The notes under the pieces are model-generated. The model made no database searches and was not told the DNA's origin. It saw nothing but the letters and a program-made list of their open reading frames with translations. The position numbers were made by a program, and so were the translations under genes. From the NCBI GenBank assembly GCA_023630585.1, contig CM042548.1:19118527-19182526 (forward strand): a stretch of 64,000 bases of DNA, in the 5' to 3' direction. Origin of the DNA: Cranoglanis bouderius (Eukaryota > Chordata > Actinopteri > Siluriformes > Cranoglanididae). Positions 1 to 11,802 of this stretch are shown piece after piece; the stretch's first letter is position 1; every line of letters starts with the position of its first letter.

Positions 1-2500
1 TAGTGATTCATCCACCTTCGGACATTAAAACTGACACCGTTTATGGCTAGCTCCTCAATATCTACTGACCATTAAACGGTTCTAAAGAGATAGTGAGATC
101 AGCACCTTCAGTACATTCAGCAGTTTTCCGTTAGGCATTCGTATGGGGCTAAAAAGTAAGTAAGATGTAATGATGGCTCACATCTGGATAAGAATGGTTT
201 TATAACAATGATTAATTATTGTTGTCCTAGCCACATTCTTCATCTATTATAATATGCAGTAAAATAAGAAGAAGACAGCCATCTGATTTGGTTGGTTTTT
301 AAGAATGTCATGACTCCATCCTCAAGCTGTCCAAATATCACACACTGTGAGTAGTAGCAGAGGCCAGGCCATGAATTTTCTGTCTTTCAGAGGATGTTTG
401 CCCTGAGCGACATTAGCCATGGCAGCTTTGAAGCATGTGCTGGCATATGATTTAACTAAATACACTTCCCTTGATCGCACCTGCTCCCCCAAACCTTTTC
501 CGTATCAGAGCAGAAGGCTGGGTGGTGTGAGGGCCTCACGTGTTGGTGGTTGACAATCAAGCACGGTTAGTTTTCGGGCGATGTCGGGGCAGTAACATTC
601 TCCTAGGGAGTCCCTTATTCATAGGCTCTGGCAGACAGACAAACACTCTGTGACAGCCATTTATGGCCAACTAGTGAACGCCATCTGTCAGACACAGTGG
701 GAGGATATTGGGGAGCGCACACTCCTTTTGCCATTGCGTTTTTCAAGCTAAAGGGACATCAAACACTGACTTGGATGCTGTAGATTGACTCACCAATAAA
801 AAGACTCATTTTTCAGTTGTTCCTCTCCGCAATTTTGGCTCCAGGTTTCCTCTATTTCTAATTGATTAAGTTGTCTGGTTTGCAGTTGCATTGAAGTTGG
901 TCCAGAAGAGCACCAATAAATTGTCCTGTAATTTACAGTGTGCTAACAAACGCTTTTGGTCGCAGTGAACTAGAACTGCAGAGATTTGTTTGTTTGGGCT
1001 ATAAAGGCAAAGCCTGCTTCCAACAGACTGATAATGGCTCCGATTATATTAAATCAGATCATGTGAAGATGGCTGAACAAATCCCCAATAAAAAAATACC
1101 AGGCCTATGGAAATTAATGTATAAGGTTTAAACCACACCACTGTGGTACAGAAACAAGGAAGTGTAGACATTTACCGTGTTAACAGCCCAATTAGCATGC
1201 AAATGAGCGCCGACACTAATGGCTGTTGCAAAACGCTCTTATGATGGAAATATGCTTTCTGTTTTAGCTGTGCGGTGCAAACATTTGTCTATGAAATCAG
1301 CTGATGACAGGCCTCAGGCATTTTTTCCCCCCTGGGACGGTACAAAATGGCTCCTGCACCTGCCGCCTAATGCAGGCCGGGACACGAACCACGGTGCTAA
1401 CTGGCAGGGCATAATGAACTGCATTCATCCTGTCAGAGGAGTCAATAACTTATCCCACAACTGCTTTTGTTCTGGCTGTTTCTCCTGTGTGCCCCCGCAC
1501 GCCCTTTTTCAGACAAAATTTATTTTCAATTGCAGCCCCCAGCGTCGGCCGGCACAAGTTGAGCTCTGACATAGTGTCGTTAGTACCCATGCCCTTTGTT
1601 AGGAACCTTCTACGATTCTCCTTGTAGAAAATCTCGAGTGCTCCCAGTAACAGGTGTGTCCACTGACGAGGACTGGTCATTTGTCAATGTAAAGAATAGA
1701 GGCGGCTCCACTTAACAGAGTGGTCGCTTCTTTTCCTACTGAGGCCATGAGGAAATTATCCAGGGGCATTTATAGCCTCATGACCCTTATGTATTTATGG
1801 CTCCACCCTAAGTATACATAACAGATTGTATAGTATAAATGCACAGATATGTAGATACACACTACATACACAAGGGTTCTTCAGTGTTTCTTGAACAGTT
1901 AAGGGTTCTTAAGAGGGATCTACATGGAACACGTTCTGATTGGAAAGTAGGGTTTTGTATAAAACAAATAAAACTACCAAAGAACTGAGTTTCTTCTTAC
2001 TTAACAGCAGTAGGCAAGGATGCTAGACTGCAAAGAAGATTTTTCACTATGTGAGTGGAATATTTGATAACTGACATACGATTTCAATCTGAATGCATAA
2101 CATTATGAAATGCATTGAACATTTCTGTCCCCCTTAAACTCCGAGACATGACAAATCGGGTGCAAATCAGGAAAAGTAATAGGGAATTATTTGCAAGACA
2201 TCTTCTGAGAACATATAATAGTGATAATAATATGAACAAGTGTGGGGGGGGGGGGTAAACTCTGCAAAGTTTAATAAAGCAAATCTTCTGCTCACTGCAG
2301 AGTCATTGTAGCTCTACAGTCCACATGGATAATGAGGCTCCAGCAGGGGAGGATTTTTATTTAACACCAAAACTGTAATTAAGTGAAACAAATGGAGACA
2401 CACAGAGACATACAAAAAAAAATAATAATAATTGTCTAATTTACCAACAAGTCAACATGTAACAACAGGTTTCTCCTGAACCTTAATGTACAATGGCATT
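1..2500. other. Gene-free flank downstream of the olig gene
   Basis: I see no convincing coding exon or RNA gene here. The short open frames have no recognisable domain and no codon bias. Most of the stretch is AT-rich and unique. Around 540-1250 the sequence is less repetitive and has a more even base composition. It holds a perfect CArG-type site, CCATTTATGG at 657-666, directly after a TGACAG (MEIS-like) hexamer, so it may include a regulatory element. That is a motif-based guess without any conservation data. Confidence 0.5.
590..910. promoter_or_regulatory. Candidate conserved non-coding element with a CArG box
   Basis: This is a unique, non-repetitive segment with TGACAG followed at once by CCATTTATGG (657-666), which fits the SRF consensus CC(A/T)6GG exactly. 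It lies about 3.7 kb beyond the 3' end of the olig coding region, within range for a distal enhancer. No alignment was possible, so its status as conserved or active is inference. Confidence 0.22.
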
Positions 2501-2535
2501 CCTTGTTCTTAGATGTATAGTAGTGTAGTAGTAGT

Positions 2536-2539
2536 AATA

Positions 2540-2580
<41 letters not shown>
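2536..2580. repeat. (TAA)n microsatellite
   Basis: About 15 tandem TAA units. They generate artificial poly-Asn and poly-Tyr open frames on the two strands. Confidence 0.95.
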
Positions 2581-2581
<1 letters not shown>

Positions 2582-3197
2582 CAAAAGAAAGCTTGCAAAA
2601 TGCAAGCTTCAAGTGAGATTTATATGCGTTATTTTCCAAAACCACTCACAACTACATGGAGTATTGTTTATGAATTGAAACCACAATTTGCCTTTATTAG
2701 CCTGTGACATATGAATAAAGAAATAAAAATAAAAATCTAAAAAAAAAAAAAATTCGTATGCTACTAATATTCCATTTTCTCACTCTGCTCTGGTTTATGG
2801 AAATGAGCTTCTCAATAACTAAACAACAAGCCGTCCTCTTTAATCCACTGCCTCCCTCATTTCCATGCTCCTGAGTGATCATCTCCTGCATTTCGTCTCC
2901 ATGTAATCCGAGTGCGCACTATCTGATGTTTCCTTCTCCCATTCTCCCATATGAACGATTAATTTGTAATCCCCACAAACACACGTTTAGCTGCTGTCTA
3001 TCGGATAAGTGTGAAAGGACCCTAGAGGCTGGAGATCTGCCTGTAGTGCACCACTATGGTTTCAGTCCTCCAAGCCATTAAAAACAGCACTACAATACTC
3101 ATGCTTTAACATTTTACACTGTGCGTCATTAAAAGATTTTAGAGCTAAAATCAGCCTATAAACCTTTTTTGGGATTACTATTAATACTAGTAGTATC

Positions 3198-3198
<1 letters not shown>

Positions 3199-3265
<67 letters not shown>

Positions 3266-3375
3266 AATTACCACATAATTGGTGTTGTTGTTGATGATGA
3301 TGTTGTTGATGTTGATGTTGATGCTTCTGTTGCTCTTGACAATGATGATGATACTACTACTACTACTACTACTAC

Positions 3376-3406
<31 letters not shown>

Positions 3407-3422
3407 AACTGTTCTTGCTACA

Positions 3423-3473
<51 letters not shown>

Positions 3474-3476
3474 GTT
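3199..3476. repeat. Compound trinucleotide microsatellite cluster
   Basis: Within about 280 bases there are successive runs of CAA, TAA, TTG/ATG, ACT, AGA and TTA repeats. All are triplets, so long homopolymeric reading frames (poly-Leu, poly-Arg, poly-Ile) run through the block on both strands. These are repeat artefacts, not genes. The motifs could be linked by one-base changes, which would suggest stepwise conversion of one array into others. Confidence 0.93.
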
Positions 3477-3842
3477 AGATTTTCATTATTTTTTATTTTA
3501 TTTTTTATTAATTTGTTAAATTGTTTAAATTCACTTTTAGAAATGGGGGGGGGGGGGGGATTGGCACTGGATAATTTTATGTGTACATTTTGTGATTTAA
3601 ATCCTTCAGCACAGATCTACATCCAGCCTATCTCCAATATATATCACTCTAAAATATGGTGTAATTGTTGCATTAAAAAAGTTATTAGTTCAGACCCTGA
3701 AGTTCATCTGTGCCTTAATTTAACAAGTTAGCAGTACTATCCTTTTTACAAACTGTATATCTGCCAAAGAGCTCATTTCTGAATGGTCCACAGCTTGTAA
3801 TATACCAAAAGCAGGACAAAAGTTCTTTTAACTCTTAAGTGT

Positions 3843-3848
3843 TTTATT
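3843..3848 (-). terminator. Candidate poly(A) signal of the olig gene
   Basis: TTTATT on the plus strand reads AATAAA on the minus strand, about 740 bases beyond the olig stop codon. That would give a 3' UTR of roughly 0.75 kb containing the poly-A-rich tract near 3975-4003. Nothing else supports this as the site used. Confidence 0.35.
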
Positions 3849-3972
3849 GAAATGTTGTCCAGGATGACTGGGCAATAATAAATATCTCATTTATCATCAA
3901 GAATTTACAAAAATAAAGACGGCAGTAGTCTCTGGCAAAACAAAACAAAATAAAGCAAAAAAATAATTTTGC

Positions 3973-4004
<32 letters not shown>

Positions 4005-4589
4005 ATGCTGTAGGTATATAAACTGCTTTAACCCGACGGGCATGCAGAAAACTCACCCGATTAAACACATGAACGCGCACAGCAAAACGTCACGCCGAGT
4101 GCAACTGCTTTCACACTTCAGTAAAATACATTAAAATCGTCAAACAAACAAACTCAAAACACAGTCGCACAATTTTATCCTATAAGACTTTGACAATCCT
4201 TGTTACAAGGAACGCACGGCACTTCATGAACTCCCTTCTGCACTTCTGCATAAAGATGCGCATCCGACTTTCCTCTCAGCTTCACGATCAACAAGTACTG
4301 TTGTTCGCAGTCTAAAAAACAACAATGCAACATTTTTAAAGCGCAGCTAACATTTAAACATGTAAGTCTTCTGGTGCCTTCAGATTATTTACAGTGGATT
4401 AAGTACGCGCAAGCAATTCATTTACAATGCGTTGGACAAGATCCTTGTTACAAGGAGTGAATTCTGATTTCGTGGAGGAAAAAAAAAAAAAGAAACAAAA
4501 GAGCAAAATATACAAACAATACACATCATGCAATTACTTTTCTTCGAGTCCAGCCCATATACAATTTACATGATGACATTTGAATATAG

Positions 4590-5372
4590 TCACTTCATCG
4601 CCTCCTTGTCAACGGAAAGTCTCGTGAGTCCCGTAGAGGTGATGGGCACGTGTGCGGCGGGTGGAGGCACCTGGCAGATGGCACAGGGACACGGCAGTCC
4701 TGCCCAGTGCTGGAAGCCGGTGCCAACTTGGAGCGGAGGCGTCGGTGGCGTTTTCATCAAGGTCTGAGGCGCCCGGATGGAGCTGAGCGCGGGCAGTGCG
4801 GCAGACAGCGCGGCGGCGGAGGATACTGTAGGCGGTGCTAGAGCGCCTCCGAGAAGCGCGTGGTGCACCGTGGGTGCTGCTGGACCGGGCGCGTGCGCGG
4901 CCCCGTGGCCCGCCGCGGCGCCGCAGTGGAAGGCTGCGTGATGGCCGCCGCCGTAGATCTCTCCCACCAGCCTCTTCATCTCGTCCAGAGAGCTGGTGAG
5001 CATTAGGATGTAGTTCCGCGCCAGCAGCAGCGTGGCGATCTTGGACAACTTCCGCACCGACGGCCCGTGCGCGTACGGCATAACCTCTCGCAGGCCGTCC
5101 ATGGCCAGGTTCAGGTCGTGCATGCGTTTGCGCTCCCGCCCGTTGATCTTCAGGCGCAGCTGCTGGATCTCCTCCTCGGTCACTTGCTTCTTGAGCTTGT
5201 ATTTGCCGCCGATGCCCGCTGATGTCCTGTCCACGCCGGCGCCTCGCGACAAGTGCTCGCTGCTCATCTTTGGCGTGAACTCGTTCTGCCCCGACGACGC
5301 GGACGACTTGCGCGCGTACATCGCGTCCATGTCCGGCGAGGAGGATCTGCTCGAGCCAGAGTCTGAATTCAT
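4590..5372 (-). CDS. olig3: Oligodendrocyte transcription factor, Olig3-type bHLH
   Basis: This is a nuclear bHLH transcription factor of 260 residues in one uninterrupted coding exon, as is usual for Olig genes. In vertebrates Olig3 acts as a repressor that helps specify dorsal neural-tube and hindbrain progenitors. The frame opens with MNSDSGSSRSSSPDMD, the family's Ser-rich N-terminus. The bHLH is at about residues 72-131: basic region KINGRERKRMHDLN, helix 1 up to MPYAHG, then loop and helix 2 (KLSKIATLLLARNYILML). Family-typical EMKRLVGEIYGG and AFHCG follow, then an Ala/Pro/His-rich stretch (150-200) and the conserved block GFQHWAGLPCPCAICQ (219-234). NGRERKR, DLNLAMDGL and TSSL favour Olig3 over Olig2, which has NSRERKR and TNSL. 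The His-rich N-terminal stretch of tetrapod Olig3 is absent. The fish and amphibian paralogue Olig4 is the main alternative. The exon is much more GC-rich than its surroundings. The antisense open frames over it are shadows. Confidence 0.93.
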   Translation of the reverse strand: MNSDSGSSRSSSPDMDAMYARKSSASSGQNEFTPKMSSEHLSRGAGVDRTSAGIGGKYKLKKQVTEEEIQQLRLKINGRERKRMHDLNLAMDGLREVMPYAHGPSVRKLSKIATLLLARNYILMLTSSLDEMKRLVGEIYGGGHHAAFHCGAAAGHGAAHAPGPAAPTVHHALLGGALAPPTVSSAAALSAALPALSSIRAPQTLMKTPPTPPLQVGTGFQHWAGLPCPCAICQVPPPAAHVPITSTGLTRLSVDKEAMK

Positions 5373-5462
5373 TTTATCACCTCGGTTCTAGTAGGGAGGC
5401 CGTCTCTCACTCTGCCTCTGCTTTTAAGTCACTCCTGTTTGTCACCTGATTTTTCTTTCCTT

Positions 5463-5474
5463 TATTATATAGCC
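5463..5474 (-). promoter_or_regulatory. Candidate TATA box of the olig gene
   Basis: On the minus strand this reads CTATATAATAAA, about 95 bases upstream of the ATG. A start site some 30 bases further on would give a 5' UTR of about 60-65 bases. A (CT)n tract lies beside it. Position and sequence fit a TATA-type core promoter, but the start site is not shown. Confidence 0.45.
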
Positions 5475-5519
5475 TCTCTCTCTCTCTTTCTCTCTTTCCC
5501 CGTTTCCGTAGTGAGTTCT

Positions 5520-5531
5520 GTTACCGGTAAC
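5520..5531. promoter_or_regulatory. 12-base perfect palindrome in the olig promoter region
   Basis: GTTACCGGTAAC reads the same on both strands and lies about 150 bases upstream of the olig ATG, just beyond the candidate TATA box. A dimeric factor could bind here. The core ACCGGT resembles Grainyhead-type sites. The functional reading is inference. Confidence 0.3.
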
Positions 5532-5559
5532 TGATAAACGGACTGTGTCGACTTGGTTC

Positions 5560-7450
5560 CGAGGATGCACAACCTACTATTTGGCGAGCGATCGCGGGAC
5601 TCCGGCATTTATAGTGCGGACTGAGAGAAGCCGGAACAAAAGAAGACCCATTCATAAAGACCTCGTTAGGATGACGTGCCCATTATCCGCGGCGCTGCGC
5701 TTTCACTGTCCCATCGACCAAAGGAGCAGCTATTCATATTCATTGTAACACCGCCGTGGGAGGGGGGGGGGGACACTTCAGTCCAGGATACTCTGAAACC
5801 AAAAGCTGCTTGAACAATCCTCCTCGACACTTTTAAACTAATACCGGGGATCAGGTTAATCAGCTCACTTCACCATGCACCTTACCTTTAACAGGTTATG
5901 TATCCTTTTAGATCAATTTCAATAATTATTATATGCATGTAAATATCTATATATTTTTTGTTTTATTTTTGTTTTTGGCATATCATAAATAAAGTATTAA
6001 ATGTAAAGTATGAATAGCCTACAATTCTTATTTTATTATTATTTTTTATTATTTTTCCTTTTTAGGGAATTAATTATCATTAATTAACATTAATTGAAAC
6101 ACTTTATTGGACCTTTGCTGTCTTTTGCTGTCTGACCTCTACCAAAAAAATCCTTGCAGTTTAGATCTCTCTTTTTTTTAATGCAGTTAAAAATATAATT
6201 CTCTACAGAGCAGTTCATCAGCTTTTTTTTTTTTTTTTTTGCTTTTTTTTTTTAAGAAAACGCAAGTTTTGCGCGTTTGTGGTCCAGAAGCGTTCATGGT
6301 TGTTTTTCTTGAAATGTGAGATTGCATGTTTTAAATCATTACCAACAGGAATCTTTTTTTTTTTTTTTTTCTCAAAATCATGATTTTTAGTCTGTTTCCA
6401 AAAATAATTTAGCCAATCCATAAGTCTGTTTTTTCCACCTGTTATTAGATGATCAGTCGCGCACATATTTAGTTCGCATCTTTACGCACCGCTCACATGT
6501 TCCTGCGCAGCGCAAACTCCTGGGTTTAATGAACTCCTGCAGTGTTGATCTCACTCCTACAGTATTCAACTGGTCTTCGAGAAACTCTTAACACTGTTCA
6601 TGCAACTACTGCATACTTTCCGCCCACGACTGAGGGATGGGTTGCATTCAAAACTGCATTGTACTAAAACCTATACAAAGATGCGCCTCTGTAGGTTCCT
6701 GCAGTAACAGGTGGAGCGGATACGTTTAACACGTCACAGCGGTGAACTTGAGTCTGATTTTGATTCCTGTTTTAAAGAAAATATATTTATGGGTGTATGT
6801 ATACGTGTATGCTTTTATTATTATTATTATAATTATTATTATTATCATAATAATAATAATATAGTAGTAGTAGTAGTAGTAGTAGTAGTAATCAATAAAT
6901 AAATGTACTTCTACATTTCTTTACAAACCCCAAGTTTGTTAATTAAAATAATATTATTACATTCTAATTAAACAGACCGCCTTTAAGACTGTGATGCATT
7001 ATTAATTTGTTTAATTAAACTGAAATGATCTGTCTTCATTAATCTGTTTTAATGAAATAAACCAGCCCCTATATTGCTTCATTTGAATACAACATGATTG
7101 TACCAAAAGACAAAAATGTATTTAGGACTAAATTTGTTTAGTTGTAATTATGCTTCCAAGTATACAGCATGTACCCTGTGGAATCAATAGCCTAAATTAA
7201 AAAGGGGGTCTGGAAAGCATCAGGCAATATGAACAATTACTGATATCGGAATGACACCAAATTTAATAGTAAGAATATTTGAAGAGGATCCGCATGACCA
7301 TGACTAATTATAATAAACCAGTTCCATAAGACTGAATCAGTGGAAAGATAACCAGGGCACGGAATAAACACAATCTTTGGTAAATTCGAGATGGTAGAAA
7401 TAGACCAACTATTCATACACACTTCTAGACACACACAAAAAAACCCTCTA
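5560..7450. other. Upstream flank of the olig gene, no gene seen
   Basis: From 5560 to about 5760 the sequence is GC-rich with several CpGs, consistent with the edge of a promoter CpG island. Beyond this it is AT-rich with poly-T runs (6222-6252, 6354-6370). A TTA/TAG microsatellite lies at about 6812-6889. No coding exon or RNA gene is recognisable. Confidence 0.5.
6812..6889. repeat. (TTA)n-(TAA)n-(TAG)n compound microsatellite
   Basis: Runs of TTA, TAA and TAG triplets with short interruptions. The open frame over it (poly-Tyr then poly-Val) is a repeat artefact. Confidence 0.9.
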
Positions 7451-7847
7451 TCTCGTCCACTTCTTGGTGTTCCAAAGCAATAAAATTAAAAAAAAATCCA
7501 CTCCAAAAAAAAAAAAAAAGAAGAAAAAAAACAAGTGAAAATGTGTATTCAGAGTGGCATTGTAGGAGCAGAAAGGGAACCGTACCTCATAAAGGTGCTG
7601 CAATGCAAAGAAAAGCTCTGGACTTCTTTGCTCTCTCTTGGTGGCATTTGAAAGTGTAAAGCTTTGAATACCAATTGCTTGAACTGGACATATGTGAATC
7701 CCCTTTAATCCTACTAATCCTGTCCCCGAGTGTTTCTTTGTCTGTGGGGGCGACTGCATAGATCTAAGTGAAAGTGTTCCTAATCCGGCCAATGTGGAAA
7801 AATGTCTCAGTGTGTGAGATGCGGGTGGGGAGAGAAAGGACGAAAGG

Positions 7848-7850
<3 letters not shown>

Positions 7851-7894
<44 letters not shown>

Positions 7895-7972
7895 CCTGTT
7901 ACAGGGATGGAGATCTGTGGGGGTGTCATATACTCACTGAGAAGGAAACCCAAACAGCAGGAAGACCTTCTT

Positions 7973-8041
<69 letters not shown>
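7851..8041. repeat. Facing (GT)n and (CA)n microsatellites
   Basis: A GT run (about 7851-7889) and a CA run (about 7975-8041) are separated by some 85 unique bases. They are reverse complements of each other and could form a hairpin. The pair probably reflects two independent arrays. Confidence 0.9.
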
Positions 8042-8043
<2 letters not shown>

Positions 8044-8515
8044 CCACCCTCCTGCAGTCTGTTGGGCCCACACGTTTTTTTCCCCTCAGTACCAGGGCAG
8101 TGGCCCAAATGTCCGACTTTTTTCATGTTTCCCCTTAGTCAGCGGTACAGTCCCAGCAGGTAGCTTCTAATGTGGCCGATCCATTCTTAAGCTTTCAGCT
8201 TCTTCATTCTCCCCGTTGCCCTGCGCTTCATCTCTTCCCCACGCTCCCAGCACATCCAAAACAGACATTTAGCTTAAATCCATGTGGTGGGTCCACTTAG
8301 GAAAGGGGCTACAGCAAATAATCCTTTCAGAGGAAGACACAATAACCTATGAAGGTATTCAGGAAAAAATCATCATCACCATCCTTGGAATTGAACATTT
8401 TGCTTATGTTTCAGTACCAAGAAGCAAAACTGAACATTGATATAATCAACACAAAAGAATAAGAGATTCTCATTTTTCACTTTCAATCCATTAATTAAAT
8501 GGCACATATTATTTA

Positions 8516-8554
<39 letters not shown>

Positions 8555-10119
8555 GTATATATATATATAGAAAGATATAGATATTGAGTCCAGTGGAACT
8601 AAACTACACTAAAGATATGGAGATTCTCTCTCAGTCAGGCGTAGTGATCTCAGACAAAAGGTGCGTGTCAGAGGGCAGGATTACACTTGATTGGGTTAGA
8701 GATAATTTACTGCTCGCTCATGGGAGAGCAATTTTAACACCACTCCTAACTGGGTGCAGCTTAATAGGTCAGATAATGGGAGATACCACTGAGACATGTA
8801 CACTCTTACATTTAAAAAAAATAAATAAATAAAAATACAATATGAGCTTAAGAGGGAATTCTTAGACGTTCTAGGAAGAAACAAGACTTAACTACCCAAA
8901 GAACCCTTGGAAAATTTCTTTTTTCTAGGAGTGTATGGTTTTATATAGATATTTATTCAGATATTTAACCATCTTAGTTTTATCTTATCAATCTTAAAAA
9001 TGAATCAACAAACTAATTACTTTATTCATATCAATCAAATAGTTATAACAGCTAAAGTAGTTATGCCCAACCTCATGTTAAAATAAATTTTACTTAAAAT
9101 CCAATTTTAAATCAACTTGGAAAAGCTCACTGACAATCATGGTTTAAAAGGTTGGTTTTGGGAAGAAAAAAAAAAAATTCCCTTGAGAAATGCCTGAACC
9201 ACAATTGTGTCTACATGAAAATATATCATTTAGGTTTTCATGCGGTTTTTGTGTAGTGTGTTAGAGTACATTATGTGTATTTTCTATACAGATCTCTTCT
9301 GAGGTTTAAATTAGTAAACGTCATTAAAAGTAATAAAGTCATTCTGTATGTTTATTAATCATAATAGCGGTAGGTCAAAAGGTGCTTGTATAAAGAGAAT
9401 GCAAAAGCTCAATACGCCTCTATTTAATTTGCATTACACTACCAAAAATGGCTCAATTAAATTCAGTTGTTCACAACAAACATTTGTCTTTTTATGCCTA
9501 CATACTTCATACAAAACATATTCTTCAAAACATATACTATTTTACTCATAATGGCACAGACTGAAAGTATAAAGAAATAAAACACTCAGTGCTTTTATTC
9601 TATAGTTTGTTGTCTATAAAAAATATTTTTTAGAGAATTTGATTGTTCCTGGGATCAAATAAAAAAGCTTGCTAATTAACGAGAAGTACAAAGAATGTGG
9701 TTTCTTGTCAATATTTTGAGAGATGTTCAAAAAGCTTTCGCATTAATTAAGCAAATTGTTTTTAAAAAGATGCAAATTTACCACTGAAGTTGACATTTAT
9801 CTTAAAGAAGTAAGTTTTTTTTAATTATATGAGGCGTTAGGCTGCCAGTAAAACTTAAAATGGTTCATTGTAAACTATACTTCAGTGCTGTGGTTAAGCA
9901 GTTTCACTGCATTTCACGAGAACGAGTATCACTATTGAAAATAATAAAATAAACTTATTATTATTCTTGTTGTTGTTGTCGTTGTCGTTGTCTGTCATTG
10001 TTGTTGTATCACCTATAACATTCTCATATGTGCTGAAAGAACTGCCACAGGATCATCATTATTTCTACACATTATCAGTTCACTTCATAACATTCCTAAA
10101 GATGTTCCACTGTAAACAG

Positions 10120-10600
10120 AAGTCTGCCAGATGGCCACGAGGTCCTGAGCTTTGAGTTTGTTGCACTTTGCGTCTAGCAGTCGAGCTCCTCCGGGTCGCC
10201 TCTCCATCATATCCTCCCTGGTGGTAACAGCCTCTCAGCTCGCCTTATTTTAACTGTCCCTTTCAGCTCCCAAACAATTGTCCAGCTCCTTTTAGGTTCC
10301 TTTCAGGCCTGGTTTCAAGCCTGGTAGCTTCCATTCTGCTTTGTATGTCACCCGGTGTCTGGTTTGCCCCATTCCAATGGGTGCACATGACCAGAAAATG
10401 AAGGCTTGCATGAGGCCTCAGCAAAACGCAGAGCGCAGAGAAGAGATTAACATGTAAACTATTGCGGGCTGAGCCGGGCCCACGGGAGGGAGCTTTGTGT
10501 CCGGCCAGGGTTACATGTAAGCAGAGAGGGTCTGGACGGCTCAACCTATTGTGTGAGTCAATCCAAGGGAGGTTGTTTCATTAATTACACATTATCTATT
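10120..10600. promoter_or_regulatory. Candidate conserved non-coding element with SOX and homeodomain sites
   Basis: A compact unique segment of higher complexity than the AT-rich DNA around it. It contains the palindrome ACAATTGT (10274-10281), which fits two facing SOX half-sites, and TTAATTA (10581-10587), a homeodomain core. SOX and homeodomain factors are typical inputs to neural genes such as Olig, so an enhancer is plausible. There is no direct evidence. Confidence 0.28.
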
Positions 10601-11710
10601 GGGCTGCGAGGTAGGAGGTTGGAAGAGAGAGCGAGAGAGAGTATATTGAGATAATGTAAAAACCTTGATCTTCTTCAAAGGACTTTCTTCAGAGAGGTAC
10701 TCTCTCCCTTAACATATATAATATGATAATCTGTTTTGGTTTTGGTTCTCTCTTCTCAGCCTCGTACTGCCTTTTCTGCGTGTGTATTGTCTGCTTGCAG
10801 CTCTCTCACAAGCAGCGCCGTGTTGCGTCATTGGAGCCACTTCACTGGACTCCCCACAGCAGCTTGAAGAGACCTAATGGCTTTCTCTTCCTACCAACAC
10901 CAGGCTTTCAAGTTCCCACATTTCAGCGATTCAGGCTGAAAAGAGTTCAGGCTTGTAGCCTGAGAGGGTACATCAGGCGTCTCTCCATTGTGCTCATTCT
11001 CTTCAGGCTCCCCTCAACCAGAGACCTCCACAGCTTTATGACCTGCTCGGGATTACTCTCATTGAACACAGGCCATCCCTCTCCAGCCCCCTGGTAACCC
11101 AGTAAAACCAGTGGGAGGACCACAACTTTACAACGGCCTGTCTAAAATGTGCCTCTCCGATTGTTCCCCATTAGAGTGCTCCTCCTCCCTAGTAACGGCA
11201 TGGCCGCCAAGGATGGCGGGCCAATTCCAAACCATGTCGTTACACCAAGACCAGGACTCTAAAGTCTATTCTGCCAAGAGTTACTAGGAATCGTTATGAA
11301 CATGGTTGGCTGTGAAGAACAACTCAAGACAATCTGCGATAATGTCACCTACTTCTAGTTCTTCTTCTTCTTTAAATTATTGTAGGCTCTTAAATTGTGC
11401 TCCTGAATCTCAGAAACATTTCACATTCATCTAATTTTGTGCCTAAACTTGTGGCCTTGGAGATGATTAAATATAAATCCAACAACGATGCCATTGCTAA
11501 GAATGAATGAACATTATATAATGTAAATGAATTGTTTTTATATATAATTATGAACATCAGATATGGAGCTTTGAAAACTGACAAAAGTATTTGAGTATGA
11601 ATTTTTTAATAATTTAATTACTCTGACATGTATATAATTCAAATTCTTTGTTTTTCTTTTTTGCCAATGCTTTTTTTTCTCTGTTTTGATGAAGGATAAG
11701 ATTTGCATTG

Positions 11711-11712
<2 letters not shown>

Positions 11713-11796
<84 letters not shown>
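11713..11796. repeat. (TA)n microsatellite
   Basis: About 42 TA units without interruption. Confidence 0.95.

Positions 11797-11802
<6 letters not shown>

Noticed and set aside
3062..3731. Long poly-Leu, poly-Arg and poly-Ile open frames
   Set aside because: They arise only from trinucleotide microsatellites.
5032..5391. 119-codon open frame on the plus strand over the olig gene
   Set aside because: Antisense shadow of a GC-rich coding exon with no domain.
10723..11097. 124-codon open frame with a hydrophobic start
   Set aside because: No recognisable domain, no plausible splice context and no neighbouring exons.
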